Source: Bradyrhizobium sp. CCGUVB4N (GTDB taxonomy: Bacteria; Pseudomonadota; Alphaproteobacteria; Rhizobiales; Xanthobacteraceae). From it: a DNA stretch of 64,000 bases. The notes below the pieces were generated by a model. The model made no database searches. It was not told where the DNA came from and was given only the letters and a program-made list of their open reading frames with translations. The stretch is taken from contig NZ_JANADP010000001.1 in the NCBI RefSeq assembly GCF_024199945.1, positions 8,246,001 through 8,310,000 of the forward strand. Direction: 5' to 3'. Of the stretch, positions 33,377 through 42,000 are shown piece by piece. The position numbers and the translations under genes are program-made. Numbering within the stretch: position 1 is the stretch's first letter; every line of letters begins with the position of its first letter.

Positions 33377-33994
33377 ATGAACATCGCCACGACACGAGGG
33401 ACCACCAGCCGCGCGATGTCCCTCCCGAACATCCTGACCTATGGCCGGATCGCCGCGATCCCGGTCGTGGTCGGATGCATCTATGCGCAGTCCATCATGG
33501 ACTACCCGCTGTGGCTGCGCTGGGTCGCGGTCGCGATCTTTATCGGCGCTGCGGTGACGGATTATCTCGACGGCTATTACGCACGGATCTGGAATCAGCA
33601 ATCGGCGTTCGGCCGGATGCTCGACCCGATCGCCGACAAGCTGCTGGTCGCCTCCTGCCTGCTGATGCTGGCCGCCGACGGGATCATCCATGGCTGGTCG
33701 CTGTGGGCCGCCATCGTGATCCTGTGCCGCGAGATCCTGGTGTCGGGTCTGCGCGAATATCTCGCCGCGCTGCGTGTCAGCGTGCCCGTGACCAAGCTCG
33801 CCAAATGGAAGACCACGGTCCAGCTCGTCGCCATCGGCTTCCTGCTCGCCGGCCCGGCCGGCGATGAGGTCGTCCCCATGGTCTCGCTGATCGGCCTCAT
33901 CCTGCTGTGGGCCTCGGCGATCCTGACCATGTACACCGGCTACGACTATTTCCGCGCCGGCATCCATCACCTCATCAAGGAGGATGAGGGATGA
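33377..33994 (+). CDS. pgsA: CDP-diacylglycerol-glycerol-3-phosphate 3-phosphatidyltransferase
   Basis: A 205-residue inner-membrane enzyme of phosphatidylglycerol synthesis. The CDP-alcohol phosphotransferase motif D-G-x2-A-R-x8-G-x3-D-x3-D is seen as LDGYYARIWNQQSAFGRMLD followed by PIADK. Four to five hydrophobic segments span the membrane. It starts at 33377 (MNIATTRG); the upstream in-frame Met is weaker. The stop overlaps moaD by four bases. The uvrC-pgsA-moaD-moaE order is a conserved chromosomal run in related genomes (from memory). Confidence 0.95.
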   Translation: MNIATTRGTTSRAMSLPNILTYGRIAAIPVVVGCIYAQSIMDYPLWLRWVAVAIFIGAAVTDYLDGYYARIWNQQSAFGRMLDPIADKLLVASCLLMLAADGIIHGWSLWAAIVILCREILVSGLREYLAALRVSVPVTKLAKWKTTVQLVAIGFLLAGPAGDEVVPMVSLIGLILLWASAILTMYTGYDYFRAGIHHLIKEDEG

Positions 33995-34242
33995 AGGTAA
34001 AATACTTCGCCTGGGTGCGCGAGCGCGTCGGCAAGGCCGAGGAGACGATCGAGCCGCCCGCGACGGTGCGCACCGTCGAGGAGCTGATCGCCTGGCTATC
34101 CGGTCAAAGCGAGGCTTACGCCTATGCGTTCGAGAAGCCGACGGTGATCCGCACCGCGATCGACCACGCCCACGTCAAGGCCGACGCCGCGATCGCGGGC
34201 GCCCGCGAGATCGCATTCTTCCCGCCGATGACCGGCGGCTAG
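33991..34242 (+). CDS. moaD: Molybdopterin synthase small subunit
   Basis: An 83-residue ubiquitin-like sulfur carrier. The opening MKVKYFAWVRERVGKAEETIE and the obligate C-terminal Gly-Gly (PPMTGG) that is adenylated and thiocarboxylated are both present. With MoaE it inserts the dithiolene sulfurs into precursor Z to make molybdopterin. ATGA overlap with pgsA; moaE follows three bases later. Its product is needed by the CoxL enzyme encoded at 11 kb. Confidence 0.95.
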   Translation: MKVKYFAWVRERVGKAEETIEPPATVRTVEELIAWLSGQSEAYAYAFEKPTVIRTAIDHAHVKADAAIAGAREIAFFPPMTGG

Positions 34243-34245
34243 GCC

Positions 34246-34728
34246 ATGACTTCCCCCGTCACCACCTGCCCCGTTGCCATCCGCATCCAGGAAGACGATT
34301 TCGACATCGCGCGCGAGATCGCGCTCCTGACCGCGAGCCGCACCGACATCGGTGCGGTCGTCAGCTTCTCCGGCATCTGTCGCGCCGACGAGGACAGTTC
34401 GAAGATCGCGGCGCTCACGCTCGAGCATTATCCTGATATGGCCGAGGAAGAAATCAAGCGCCACGTCGACGAGGCCATTTCGCGCTGGCCGCTCAACGGC
34501 GTCACGGTCATCCATCGCGTCGGGCGGTTCATGCCCGGCCAGAACATCGTGCTGGTGCTCACCGCCTCGCAACACCGAAGGGCGGCGTTCGAGGCGGCCG
34601 AGTTCCTGATGGATTATCTCAAGACCAGCGCACCGTTCTGGAAGAAGGAAGAGAGCGCCACCGGCACCGGCTGGGTCGAGGCCCACGCCCGTGACGACGA
34701 GGCCGCCGCACGCTGGACCAAATCCTGA
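34246..34728 (+). CDS. moaE: Molybdopterin synthase catalytic subunit
   Basis: A 160-residue protein. GAVVSFSGICRADED and LTLEHYPDMAEEEIKRHVDEA are the family blocks. VIHRVGRFMPGQNIVLVLTASQHR holds the active-site region, and DYLKTSAPFWKKEE carries the conserved lysines that contact precursor Z. Partner of MoaD, encoded immediately before. The TGA overlaps the prmB ATG by one base, making a four-gene coupled run. Confidence 0.96.
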   Translation: MTSPVTTCPVAIRIQEDDFDIAREIALLTASRTDIGAVVSFSGICRADEDSSKIAALTLEHYPDMAEEEIKRHVDEAISRWPLNGVTVIHRVGRFMPGQNIVLVLTASQHRRAAFEAAEFLMDYLKTSAPFWKKEESATGTGWVEAHARDDEAAARWTKS

Positions 34729-35687
34729 TGGCAAAAGCATCCAAGAGGCCCGCGCGAAGCCGCGCCGCCCCGAAACTCGCGAAGGTCGGCCGTGGCGAGT
34801 TGCTGACGCTGCTCGATTTCGTCCGCTATGCGGTCAGCCGTTTCGTCGAGGCGAAACTCGCCTTCGCCCACGGCACGACCGATCCGGTCGCCGAAGCCGC
34901 CTTCCTGGTCTGCGAGGCCCTGCACCTGCATCCCGATCAGTTCGAGAGCTTTGCGCATGCCCGCGTCACCGCCGCGGAAGGCAAGACCTTGCTCGACCTG
35001 ATCCATCGGCGCGTGACCACACGCAAACCGACGGCCTATCTCGTCAACAAGATCTATATGCGCGGCCTGCCCTTCTATGTCGACGAGCGCGTCATCGTTC
35101 CGCGCTCCTTCATCGGCGAGCTGCTGGATTCGCATTTCGGCGGCGACGGCGAAGCGGGGTCGCTGATCGACGATCCCACGGCCGTCGAGCGCGTGCTCGA
35201 TCTCTGCACGGGATCGGGATGTCTTGCGATCCTCGGCGCCTATCATTTCCCGAATGCCATGGTCGATGCCGTCGACATCTCCAAGGGCGCGCTCGAAGTC
35301 GCCGCGCGCAACGTCGGGGAACATGGGCTGGAAGAGCGGATCACGCTGCATCGGGGCGATCTGTTCGCGCCGCTCGGCGCCAACAAATATGATCTGATCA
35401 TCACCAACCCGCCCTACGTCGACGCGGAAGGCATGGCGGCCTTGCCGCCGGAATGCCGGGCCGAGCCGAAGCTTGCCTTCGACGGCGGCCTGGACGGCCT
35501 CGACGTGGTCCGCCGTATCCTGCACGAAGCGCCCAACCATCTCACTCCCGATGGCGGCCTGCTTTGCGAGATCGGCCGCGGCCGCGAGCTGGTCGACGAG
35601 GCCTTTCCGGAACTGCCGCTGCTCTGGCTCGACACGGAAGATTCCGAGGGCGAGGTGTTCTGGATCGCGGCAGCCGATCTCGGCTGA
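34728..35687 (+). CDS. prmB: Ribosomal protein L3 glutamine methyltransferase
   Basis: A 319-residue SAM enzyme of the HemK/PrmB group. The SAM loop is VLDLCTGSGCLAILGAY, and the glutamine-methylation motif NPPY is in DLIITNPPYVDAEGM. The N-terminal helical domain (LLTLLDFVRYAVSRFVEAKLAFAHGTTDP) and the PRSFIGELLDSHF segment place it with PrmB (L3) rather than PrmC (release factors). It carries a ~20-residue basic N-terminus and is coupled to moaE. Confidence 0.9.
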   Translation: MAKASKRPARSRAAPKLAKVGRGELLTLLDFVRYAVSRFVEAKLAFAHGTTDPVAEAAFLVCEALHLHPDQFESFAHARVTAAEGKTLLDLIHRRVTTRKPTAYLVNKIYMRGLPFYVDERVIVPRSFIGELLDSHFGGDGEAGSLIDDPTAVERVLDLCTGSGCLAILGAYHFPNAMVDAVDISKGALEVAARNVGEHGLEERITLHRGDLFAPLGANKYDLIITNPPYVDAEGMAALPPECRAEPKLAFDGGLDGLDVVRRILHEAPNHLTPDGGLLCEIGRGRELVDEAFPELPLLWLDTEDSEGEVFWIAAADLG

Positions 35688-35777
35688 TCCGCCACGCGCC
35701 GGCCCGCTCCGGCGGAACAAGTCAAATTCCGCCACGTTCATCCCCCGACCAATGTCTCGCTCTCGGAGGATGTCCGC

Positions 35778-36365
35778 ATGCTCGCGCCATCGGGCGAATT
35801 GCTGCGCGCCGGCATGGCGCTGAAACTCAACCATCTCAAGCGCGCGGCGCAGTCCTATCTGCGTGACCGCACCAGCCAGACCACCGGGCGCGTGACGTCC
35901 TACGCGGTCGCTGCGGGACTGTTCGCGGTGGCCGGACTGTTCCTGATTGCGGCCTTCTTTGTCGGCCTGATCGCGCTCTACCGCTGGATCGCCATCACCT
36001 ACGGACAATTCTGGGGCTTTGGTGCCGTTGCGGCCGTGCTGCTGGTGCTGGCCGCAGCCTGCGCCGGGATTGCCATGGCCCAGATGAACCGCCGCACACG
36101 ACCGATCGTGCCGCTCGCCAGCCGCATGCGCGTGGCGATCGCCACGCCGCGGATCCCGCGCGGGACGGTCAAGCAGGCGGTCAAGGAGGTCGCGACGACG
36201 ATCCCATTGGTACCGCTCGCGCCGGGCGAACGCGGCCGGGACGGCAAGACCTTCCCGGCTCGGACCAACCGCCCCGTGCAGCTTGGCCTGATGCTTGCCG
36301 CGATCGGATTGCTGGGCTTCACAGCCGCGCGCAGGCGACGCCACGGTCACAGACTGGACGCCTGA
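35778..36365 (+). CDS. Membrane protein, phage-holin-like (holin-X) family
   Basis: A 195-residue protein with two closely spaced hydrophobic segments (YAVAAGLFAVAGLFLIAAFFVGLIAL and FWGFGAVAAVLLVLAAACAGIAM), a basic middle region, and a third at the C-terminus (LGLMLAAIGLLGF). The layout resembles the chromosomal holin-X/DUF1469 family, which has no demonstrated lytic role. It is followed after one base by a YihY-family gene. A Met 12 codons downstream is an alternative start. Function unknown. Confidence 0.7.
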   Translation: MLAPSGELLRAGMALKLNHLKRAAQSYLRDRTSQTTGRVTSYAVAAGLFAVAGLFLIAAFFVGLIALYRWIAITYGQFWGFGAVAAVLLVLAAACAGIAMAQMNRRTRPIVPLASRMRVAIATPRIPRGTVKQAVKEVATTIPLVPLAPGERGRDGKTFPARTNRPVQLGLMLAAIGLLGFTAARRRRHGHRLDA

Positions 36366-36366
36366 C

Positions 36367-37497
36367 ATGCGTGTGCGGCACAGCGAGCAGCTCGACTCCT
36401 GGTTGCTGGTCGCCGCCACGGCAGTTTTCGTCCTCACCGCGGAGCGCTACTTTCAGGAATCGGGGCTCGTCCGGCCGGGACCGCCACAGGATCATCGCAA
36501 CAACGAAGCGAATTCGCCGGAAACGAGTCCCGCAAACGCAGCCATGCAGCCCGGCCACGGCCGCCGCTCGATAAGCCCGTTTGCGATTCCCTGGTCGGGC
36601 TGGAAGGACATCCTCTGGCGCACCTATCAACGCATCGACGACGATCGCCTGCTGGCGACCGCAGGGGGCGTCGTCTTCTTCGGTCTGCTCGCGATTTTTC
36701 CCGCGGTGACCGCGCTCGTCTCGTCCTACGGGCTGTTCGCCGATCCCTCGACCATCAGTGACAATCTGCAGACGCTCGCGATGATGCTGCCCCAGGGCAC
36801 GTTCCAGATCGTCGAGGATCAGGTCGCGCGCGTGGTTTCGAAAGGCAACACGGCGCTGGGGGCGACTTTCGTGTTCGGCCTGGTGCTCGCAATCTGGAGT
36901 GCCAATGCCGGCGTCAAATCCATCTTCGACGCCCTCAACGTCGCCTACGAGGAGCGTGAGAAGCGCGGCTTCATCAAGCTGAACCTGATTTCCCTGTCCT
37001 TCACGGTCGGCGGAATTGTCGCGCTCCTGCTGATGGTGGCCGCCGTGGTCGCGTTCCCGCTTGCGCTCGATCACCTCGGCATTGCGCCCGAGAGCAAGCT
37101 GATCGCCGCGCTGGCGCGCTGGCCGCTGTTGCTGGTCATCCTGCTGGCGGCGCTCGCCGTCCTCTACCGCTTCGCGCCCAGCCGCGATGCGCCGCGCTGG
37201 CAATGGCTGAGCATCGGCGCGGTGACGGCCGCCCTGCTCTGGATCGCCGGCTCGGCGCTGCTGTCCTGGTATCTCTCGGCGTTTGCCAATTACAACGCGA
37301 CCTACGGCTCGCTTGGGGCGGCGATCGGTCTGATGACGTGGATGTGGATGTCGGCGATCGTCATCATGTTCGGCGCGGAGCTCAATTCGGAGGTCGAACG
37401 GCAGACCTTGCGGGATACGACCACCGGTCGGCCCAAGCCGCTCGGCAGCCGCGACGCCGTTTCGGCCGACACGGTCGGCGCCGCCGCACCGTCTTGA
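36367..37497 (+). CDS. YihY/BrkB-family inner-membrane protein
   Basis: A 376-residue polytopic protein. After an N-terminal hydrophobic segment and a polar linker, the YihY core runs from DILWRTYQRIDDDRLLATAGGVVFFGLLAIFPAVTALVS through ANAGVKSIFDALNVAYEE to NYNATYGSLGAAIGLMTWMWMSAIVIMFGAELNSE, with about six membrane spans. Earlier work named the family RNase BN or BrkB in error; its function is unknown, possibly transport. The start is ATG 36367, directly after the stop of the holin-like gene. Confidence 0.88.
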   Translation: MRVRHSEQLDSWLLVAATAVFVLTAERYFQESGLVRPGPPQDHRNNEANSPETSPANAAMQPGHGRRSISPFAIPWSGWKDILWRTYQRIDDDRLLATAGGVVFFGLLAIFPAVTALVSSYGLFADPSTISDNLQTLAMMLPQGTFQIVEDQVARVVSKGNTALGATFVFGLVLAIWSANAGVKSIFDALNVAYEEREKRGFIKLNLISLSFTVGGIVALLLMVAAVVAFPLALDHLGIAPESKLIAALARWPLLLVILLAALAVLYRFAPSRDAPRWQWLSIGAVTAALLWIAGSALLSWYLSAFANYNATYGSLGAAIGLMTWMWMSAIVIMFGAELNSEVERQTLRDTTTGRPKPLGSRDAVSADTVGAAAPS

Positions 37498-37648
37498 CTC
37501 GGCGCTCGCCGCCCTCGGTCGCTATCCCCCCGAATCAACAATGATGTTAGGGTTGCGCATGCTTGGGGAGCATGAGGCGTGACGGGTGCGATTTGCAGCC
37601 CGTGTTTTCCCGGGTGAGGCAGCCAGCTCTTGAGGCGTAACGCGCGAC

Positions 37649-39130
37649 ATGATTCGCATTTCGACGATTTTCATCGCCATCTGCATGGTTCTGGTCGCGG
37701 CCTCGCTCGGGCTCGTGCTCTACGCGGTCGCCGGCATCAGCGGAACCGAATCCGCGATCGTGGCGCTGACCGCGCTGACCTTCCTGATCCTCTACAACGC
37801 AGTCTCGATGCGGTTGCGCGACCGCAGCGACGTCGGCGGCCAGATCGCCGACCTGTCGCGCGGCACCGCCGACCTCGCCCGCCAGGTCGCCGAGTTCGGC
37901 CGCCGGCTCGCCGCGATGGAGGGCCGCATCGCCTCGTCCAATTCGACCAATTCCGATCGTGTGCAGTCGGTGGTCGGCGAGATCAACGAGCTCGGCGGGC
38001 TGGTCAGGCAGCTTGCCGCCACCGTGTCGACCCATGAGGACCTGCTGGCCGGTCACGCGCCGGCCCCCGCTGCGGTCGCCAGATTGGAGCCGGAAGCGCC
38101 GGTCGACCTGATTGCCCCCTTCGAGGAGCGGCCGGCCGCTCCTCCCCCGCTTCCCGCGCCGCCGCCGCGGCCGACCCCGCCGGCCGTCCAGACCCAGACC
38201 GCCAGTGCCGTTTCGACGGCCAACGGCCGCAACCAGACCCAGATGCTGGCGACGTTGCGCAATGCCATCGACGAGAACCGCATCGACATCTTCCTCCAGC
38301 CGATGGTGACGCTGCCGCAGCGCAAGGTCCGCTTCTACGAGGCCGTGACCCGGGTGCGCGACGAGCGCGACCAGCTGATTGCCGCAGAAGAGTTCATCAG
38401 CATCGCCGAGGCCTCCGGGCTGATCGGACGCATCGACAACATGGTGTTGCTGCGCTGTGTCCAGGTGCTGCGCCGGCTGATGGTGCGCAACAAGGATGTC
38501 GGCGTGTTCTGTAACGTCGCGGCCTCGACCCTCGGCAATTCCACCACCTTCGCGCAATGCCTCGACTTCCTCGAGGCCAACCGGGCGCTCGCGCCATCGC
38601 TGGTGCTGGAGTTCAAGCAGTCGACCTTCCGCGGCCTCGGCCCTGCAGAGACCGAGAATCTCGCGGCCCTCGCGCAGCGCGGCTTCCGCTTCTCGATCGA
38701 CCATGTCACCGACTTGCGGATCGAGCCGCGCGAGCTCGCCGACCGCGGCGTGCGCTTCATCAAGGTCCCGGCCTCGCTGCTGCTCGACCCGAGGCAGGCC
38801 TCGACTTCGGACATTCATCCCTCCGACCTGTCCGACCTGCTCGGCCGCTTCGGCATCGATTTGATTGCTGAACGGATCGAGGGCGAGCGCGCAGTGGTCG
38901 ACTTGCTCGACTATGACGTGCGCTTCGGCCAGGGCTTTCTGTTCGCGCCGCCCCGGCCATTGCGGCCCGAGGGGGCATCTGCTACCGGCGGAGCCGCGTC
39001 GAACCCGACGCAGGACATTCAGGGATCCAATGGTTCCGGTACACCCAGCGCAAGCCCAACATCAGCCGCGACGCCTGCCACCCCGTCACAGCGCATCACC
39101 GGCAACGCGGCGCTGGCGCGCCGCATCTGA
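37649..39130 (+). CDS. TipF-like membrane protein with degenerate EAL domain
   Basis: A 493-residue protein. It has two N-terminal membrane segments (residues ~5-30 and 35-52), a coiled-coil (~60-130), a Pro-rich linker (~135-185) and a C-terminal EAL fold (~200-435). EAL residues that can be placed are Glu231 (motif reads EAV), Asn289, Glu321, Asp351, Lys372, Glu411 and Gln429. The usual DDFG pair reads D-H (Asp351-His352), so c-di-GMP hydrolysis is doubtful. The architecture matches TipF of Caulobacter, a c-di-GMP-binding factor for flagellum assembly. A receptor role is therefore inferred. Confidence 0.8.
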   Translation: MIRISTIFIAICMVLVAASLGLVLYAVAGISGTESAIVALTALTFLILYNAVSMRLRDRSDVGGQIADLSRGTADLARQVAEFGRRLAAMEGRIASSNSTNSDRVQSVVGEINELGGLVRQLAATVSTHEDLLAGHAPAPAAVARLEPEAPVDLIAPFEERPAAPPPLPAPPPRPTPPAVQTQTASAVSTANGRNQTQMLATLRNAIDENRIDIFLQPMVTLPQRKVRFYEAVTRVRDERDQLIAAEEFISIAEASGLIGRIDNMVLLRCVQVLRRLMVRNKDVGVFCNVAASTLGNSTTFAQCLDFLEANRALAPSLVLEFKQSTFRGLGPAETENLAALAQRGFRFSIDHVTDLRIEPRELADRGVRFIKVPASLLLDPRQASTSDIHPSDLSDLLGRFGIDLIAERIEGERAVVDLLDYDVRFGQGFLFAPPRPLRPEGASATGGAASNPTQDIQGSNGSGTPSASPTSAATPATPSQRITGNAALARRI

Positions 39131-39145
39131 TCGGCCTCACGCATC

Positions 39146-40000
39146 ATGACCACGCTGCATTTCGCCCAAAGCCTGCGCGAACTCGTGGGCGGGGTCGACG
39201 TCGTGCTCAGCGACATCTGGGGCGTCGTCCATAACGGGCTGGAATCCTTCCCCGAGGCCTGCGAGGCGCTGCACACCTATCGCAGCCGTGGCGGTACGGT
39301 GATCCTGATCACCAACGCGCCGCGCCCGGCCGACTCCGTGCAGCGGCAATTGCGCAAGCTCGGCGTCGCCGATGAGACCTATGACGCGATCGTCTCCTCC
39401 GGCGATCTGACGCGACTCTATGTCGCCGAGCACCCCGGCCGAAAAATGTTCTGGCTCGGCCCCGAGCGCGACAATTCGATCTATCGCGGCCTCGATGCAA
39501 AGACCGCGCCGCTGGAAGAGGCCGACTACATCGTCTGCACCGGCCTCTATGACGACGAGACCGAGACCGCGGAGGATTATCGCGGCATGATGCTGAAGGC
39601 GCGCGAGCGCAAGCTGACGCTGGTCTGCGCCAACCCCGACATCGTGGTCGAGCGCGGCGACCGGCTGATCTATTGCGCCGGCGCGATTGCCGAGCTGTAT
39701 CGCGAGCTTGGCGGCGAGGTGATCTTCTACGGCAAGCCGCACCGGCCGATCTACGAGCGCGCGATGCGTCTGGCCGGCGAACGCCAGGGCCACCCGATCG
39801 ACCGGAAAAAGGTGCTGGCGATCGGCGATTCCGTCCGCACCGACCTGACCGGCGCGCGTGAATTCGGCATCGACTGCCTGTTCGTCACCCGCGGCATCCA
39901 TGCCGAGGAGTTCGAGGGCCTCGACCAGCTCGATCCCAAGTCAGTGACGGAATTGTTCGGTCACCCGCCGAAGGCGCTGATGCGCGAATTGAAGTGGTGA
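39146..40000 (+). CDS. HAD-superfamily hydrolase (TIGR01459 type)
   Basis: A 284-residue class IIA HAD phosphatase. The nucleophile motif is VVLSDIWGVVHNG (first Asp attacks phosphate, Trp between as in this subfamily). The Thr motif is VILITNAPRP, and the final acidic motif with Lys is in YGKPHRPIYE / VLAIGDSVRTDLTGA. It resembles NagD- or glycolate-phosphate-like sugar phosphatases; the substrate is unknown. It sits 15 bases after the EAL-domain gene, so it is possibly cotranscribed. Confidence 0.88.
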   Translation: MTTLHFAQSLRELVGGVDVVLSDIWGVVHNGLESFPEACEALHTYRSRGGTVILITNAPRPADSVQRQLRKLGVADETYDAIVSSGDLTRLYVAEHPGRKMFWLGPERDNSIYRGLDAKTAPLEEADYIVCTGLYDDETETAEDYRGMMLKARERKLTLVCANPDIVVERGDRLIYCAGAIAELYRELGGEVIFYGKPHRPIYERAMRLAGERQGHPIDRKKVLAIGDSVRTDLTGAREFGIDCLFVTRGIHAEEFEGLDQLDPKSVTELFGHPPKALMRELKW

Positions 40001-40048
40001 TCAAAGCGGCCTGACGTGGGGCCGGCTTAGACGAATTGCCGAGTGCCG

Positions 40049-40132
40049 ACGTGGCCGGGCTTGACCCGGCCATTCACGCCTTCTCTCGCAGACCCCAACA
40101 ACGTGGATGCCCGGGACAAGCCCGGGCATGAC
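40049..40132. repeat. Palindromic elements, family D copy 2
   Basis: Two GC-rich hairpins: GTGGCCGGGCTTGACCCGGCCA (40051 on) and GGATGCCCGGGACAAGCCCGGGC (40106 on). The latter is identical to a word at 20094. It lies between the convergent HAD and CheY-like genes and could serve as a bidirectional terminator. Confidence 0.55.
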
Positions 40133-40172
40133 GATCCTATTGGAAGATTGTTTGTCCGGCCTCGAAGCGCGC

Positions 40173-40568
40173 TTACGCGCTCGCCATGTCCGGGAAGACC
40201 GCCTCGATCTTGGTCTTCAGCGTCGCCGCATTGAACGGCTTGACGATGTAGTTGTTCACGCCGGCCTTCTTGGCCGCGATCACGTTCTCGGTCTTCGATT
40301 CCGCCGTGATCATGATGAAGGGCGTGGTGGCGAGGTTGGGATCTGCCCGCACTTCGCGCAGCAGGTCGTAACCCGTCATCGGCTCCATGTTCCAGTCGGA
40401 AATCACGAGCCCATACTTCTTGCCGCGCATCTTGTTCAGCGCCGCCGAACCGTCGCTGGCATCATCGATATTCTCGAAGCCAAGCTGCTTCAGCAGATTC
40501 CGGATGATACGGATCATGGTGCTGTAGTCATCCACCACCAGAACCGACATCGACAAATCAACCGCCAT
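40173..40568 (-). CDS. Single-domain CheY-like response regulator
   Basis: A 131-residue receiver domain without an output domain. The acidic pair is in VLVVDDYSTMIRIIRNLLKQLGF, the phospho-acceptor Asp in YGLVISDWNMEPMTGYDLL, the Thr switch in IMITAES and the Lys in YIVKPFNAATLK. The sequence is closest to chemotaxis CheY of alphaproteobacteria. No che genes are nearby, so its kinase must be encoded elsewhere. Start at 40568 (MAVDLSMS). Confidence 0.92.
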   Translation of the reverse strand: MAVDLSMSVLVVDDYSTMIRIIRNLLKQLGFENIDDASDGSAALNKMRGKKYGLVISDWNMEPMTGYDLLREVRADPNLATTPFIMITAESKTENVIAAKKAGVNNYIVKPFNAATLKTKIEAVFPDMASA

Positions 40569-40797
40569 CTCGACTCCCCCAACGCATACCCAGGAAATAT
40601 TTACGATCGGACCTGACGGGACGGCGCCCCGCAGTTCCACGTTTCAAGGACTAGCACCAAGGCTTTAAACAGCGCGTTAATCGGGGCGGCCTTCGAAAGA
40701 TTGAATCGTGTTCAGCGCGACCACCCCTCCCGCTTGACTTCATCGGCCGGGTCACGCCACGGTCCCGGCCGGTCCCGCCGGCTCGAGAATTCCCCTG

Positions 40798-41769
40798 ATG
40801 GCCCCGCAATTTACCGTTATCCGCGATACCACGCCGGATTCCGCCATCCTGAAGGGGGCGGTGGTCGCCATGGGCAATTTCGACGGGGTCCATCTCGGCC
40901 ACCGGGCCGTCATTGCAGCCGCCCTGGAAATGGGCCGACTGCATGGCCGCCCTGCGCTGGCGCTGACCTTCGAACCGCATCCGCGCCGGTTTTTCAGTCC
41001 CAACACCCCGCAATTCCGCCTGACGGACGAACGCGCCAAGCTGCGGCTTCTGGCCGGGACCGGGCTTGCCGGTGCCGTGGTCATGACCTTCGACAAGGCC
41101 CGCGCCGGCACCAGTGCGCAGGACTTCATTCACCATGACCTGATCGAGCGCCTCGGCGTCAGCGGGATCGCGGTCGGCTACGACTTCCATTTCGGCAAAG
41201 GACGCGTCGGCTCGCCCGGCCTTTTGGTCAACGAGGCCCCCCGGCTGGGCATCGAGGTCGATGTACAGCCGCATGTCGATATCGACGAGCGGCCGGTCTC
41301 CTCCAGTGCGATCCGGATCGCCCTCGCCGAGGGGCTCATCGACGAGGCCACCACCATGCTGGGCGCGCCCTGGTTCATCACCGGCGAGGTCATTCATGGC
41401 GAGAAGCGCGGCCGCGACCTCGGCTATCCCACCGCCAACATCCGGCTCGACGCCAATTGCGGCCTGAAGCATGGCATCTATGCCGTGCGGGTCGGCCGCG
41501 GGCCCGAGCGTCTGAACGGGGTGGCGAGCTTCGGCCGCCGGCCGACCTTTGATGATGGCGCGCCGCTGCTCGAAATCTTCCTGTTCGACTTCAAGGGCGA
41601 CCTTTACGGGCAGGCGCTGGACTGCGCCTTTGTCGGCTTCATCCGCGAGGAGCTGAAATTCAACGATATTGAAGCCCTGATCCGCCAGATGGACGACGAT
41701 TCCGCCCGCGCCCGCGCCATCCTGGCCGCCGCCCCGGACGCTTTTCCGCAGCTCGGGACCGTCGATTGA
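40798..41769 (+). CDS. ribF: Bifunctional riboflavin kinase / FMN adenylyltransferase
   Basis: A 323-residue enzyme that turns riboflavin into FMN and FAD. The N-terminal adenylyltransferase domain has AMGNFDGVHLGHRAVI and the SSSAIRIALAEG loop. The C-terminal flavokinase domain has GRDLGYPTANIRLD and GVASFGRRPTF ... LLEIFLFDF. It supplies FMN for the riboswitch at 17.2 kb and FAD for CoxM. No riboswitch is visible before ribF itself. Confidence 0.95.
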   Translation: MAPQFTVIRDTTPDSAILKGAVVAMGNFDGVHLGHRAVIAAALEMGRLHGRPALALTFEPHPRRFFSPNTPQFRLTDERAKLRLLAGTGLAGAVVMTFDKARAGTSAQDFIHHDLIERLGVSGIAVGYDFHFGKGRVGSPGLLVNEAPRLGIEVDVQPHVDIDERPVSSSAIRIALAEGLIDEATTMLGAPWFITGEVIHGEKRGRDLGYPTANIRLDANCGLKHGIYAVRVGRGPERLNGVASFGRRPTFDDGAPLLEIFLFDFKGDLYGQALDCAFVGFIREELKFNDIEALIRQMDDDSARARAILAAAPDAFPQLGTVD

Positions 41770-41795
41770 GGGGGCCCGAGCCGGCCGGCAGGACC

Positions 41796-41834
41796 TTTGC
41801 GCTTCCCTTTTGCGCTTCCCCTTTTGCGCTTCCC
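41796..41834. repeat. Short tandem repeat TTTGCGCTTCCC x3
   Basis: Three copies of TTTGCGCTTCCC at 41796, 41809 and 41823 (periods 13 and 14), 26 bases after the ribF stop and ahead of ileS. A slippage-type repeat with no coding role. Confidence 0.85.
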
Positions 41835-42000
41835 TTGGCCCCCTGCTATGGAGAGCCCATGTTTGCGCGGCGCATCATAGGGATTAGCGGCCCGGCTTCC
41901 GCCTGAGCCTTCGGCTCGGCGCAAGACCGGGATTTTGTCGTTTCACCCCGCGATTCCGCATCGCCATCCGTTCCCGCGCCATTCCGAGCCAGTCAGCCTC

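Noticed and set aside
35778..36365. Holin-like gene as evidence of a prophage
   Set aside because: No other phage gene is nearby; the neighbours are prmB and yihY, and this family is commonly chromosomal.
34614..36437. A 607-codon minus-strand frame opposite prmB and the holin-like gene
   Set aside because: prmB motifs (NPPY, SAM loop) are on the plus strand; the minus frame is a compositional shadow.
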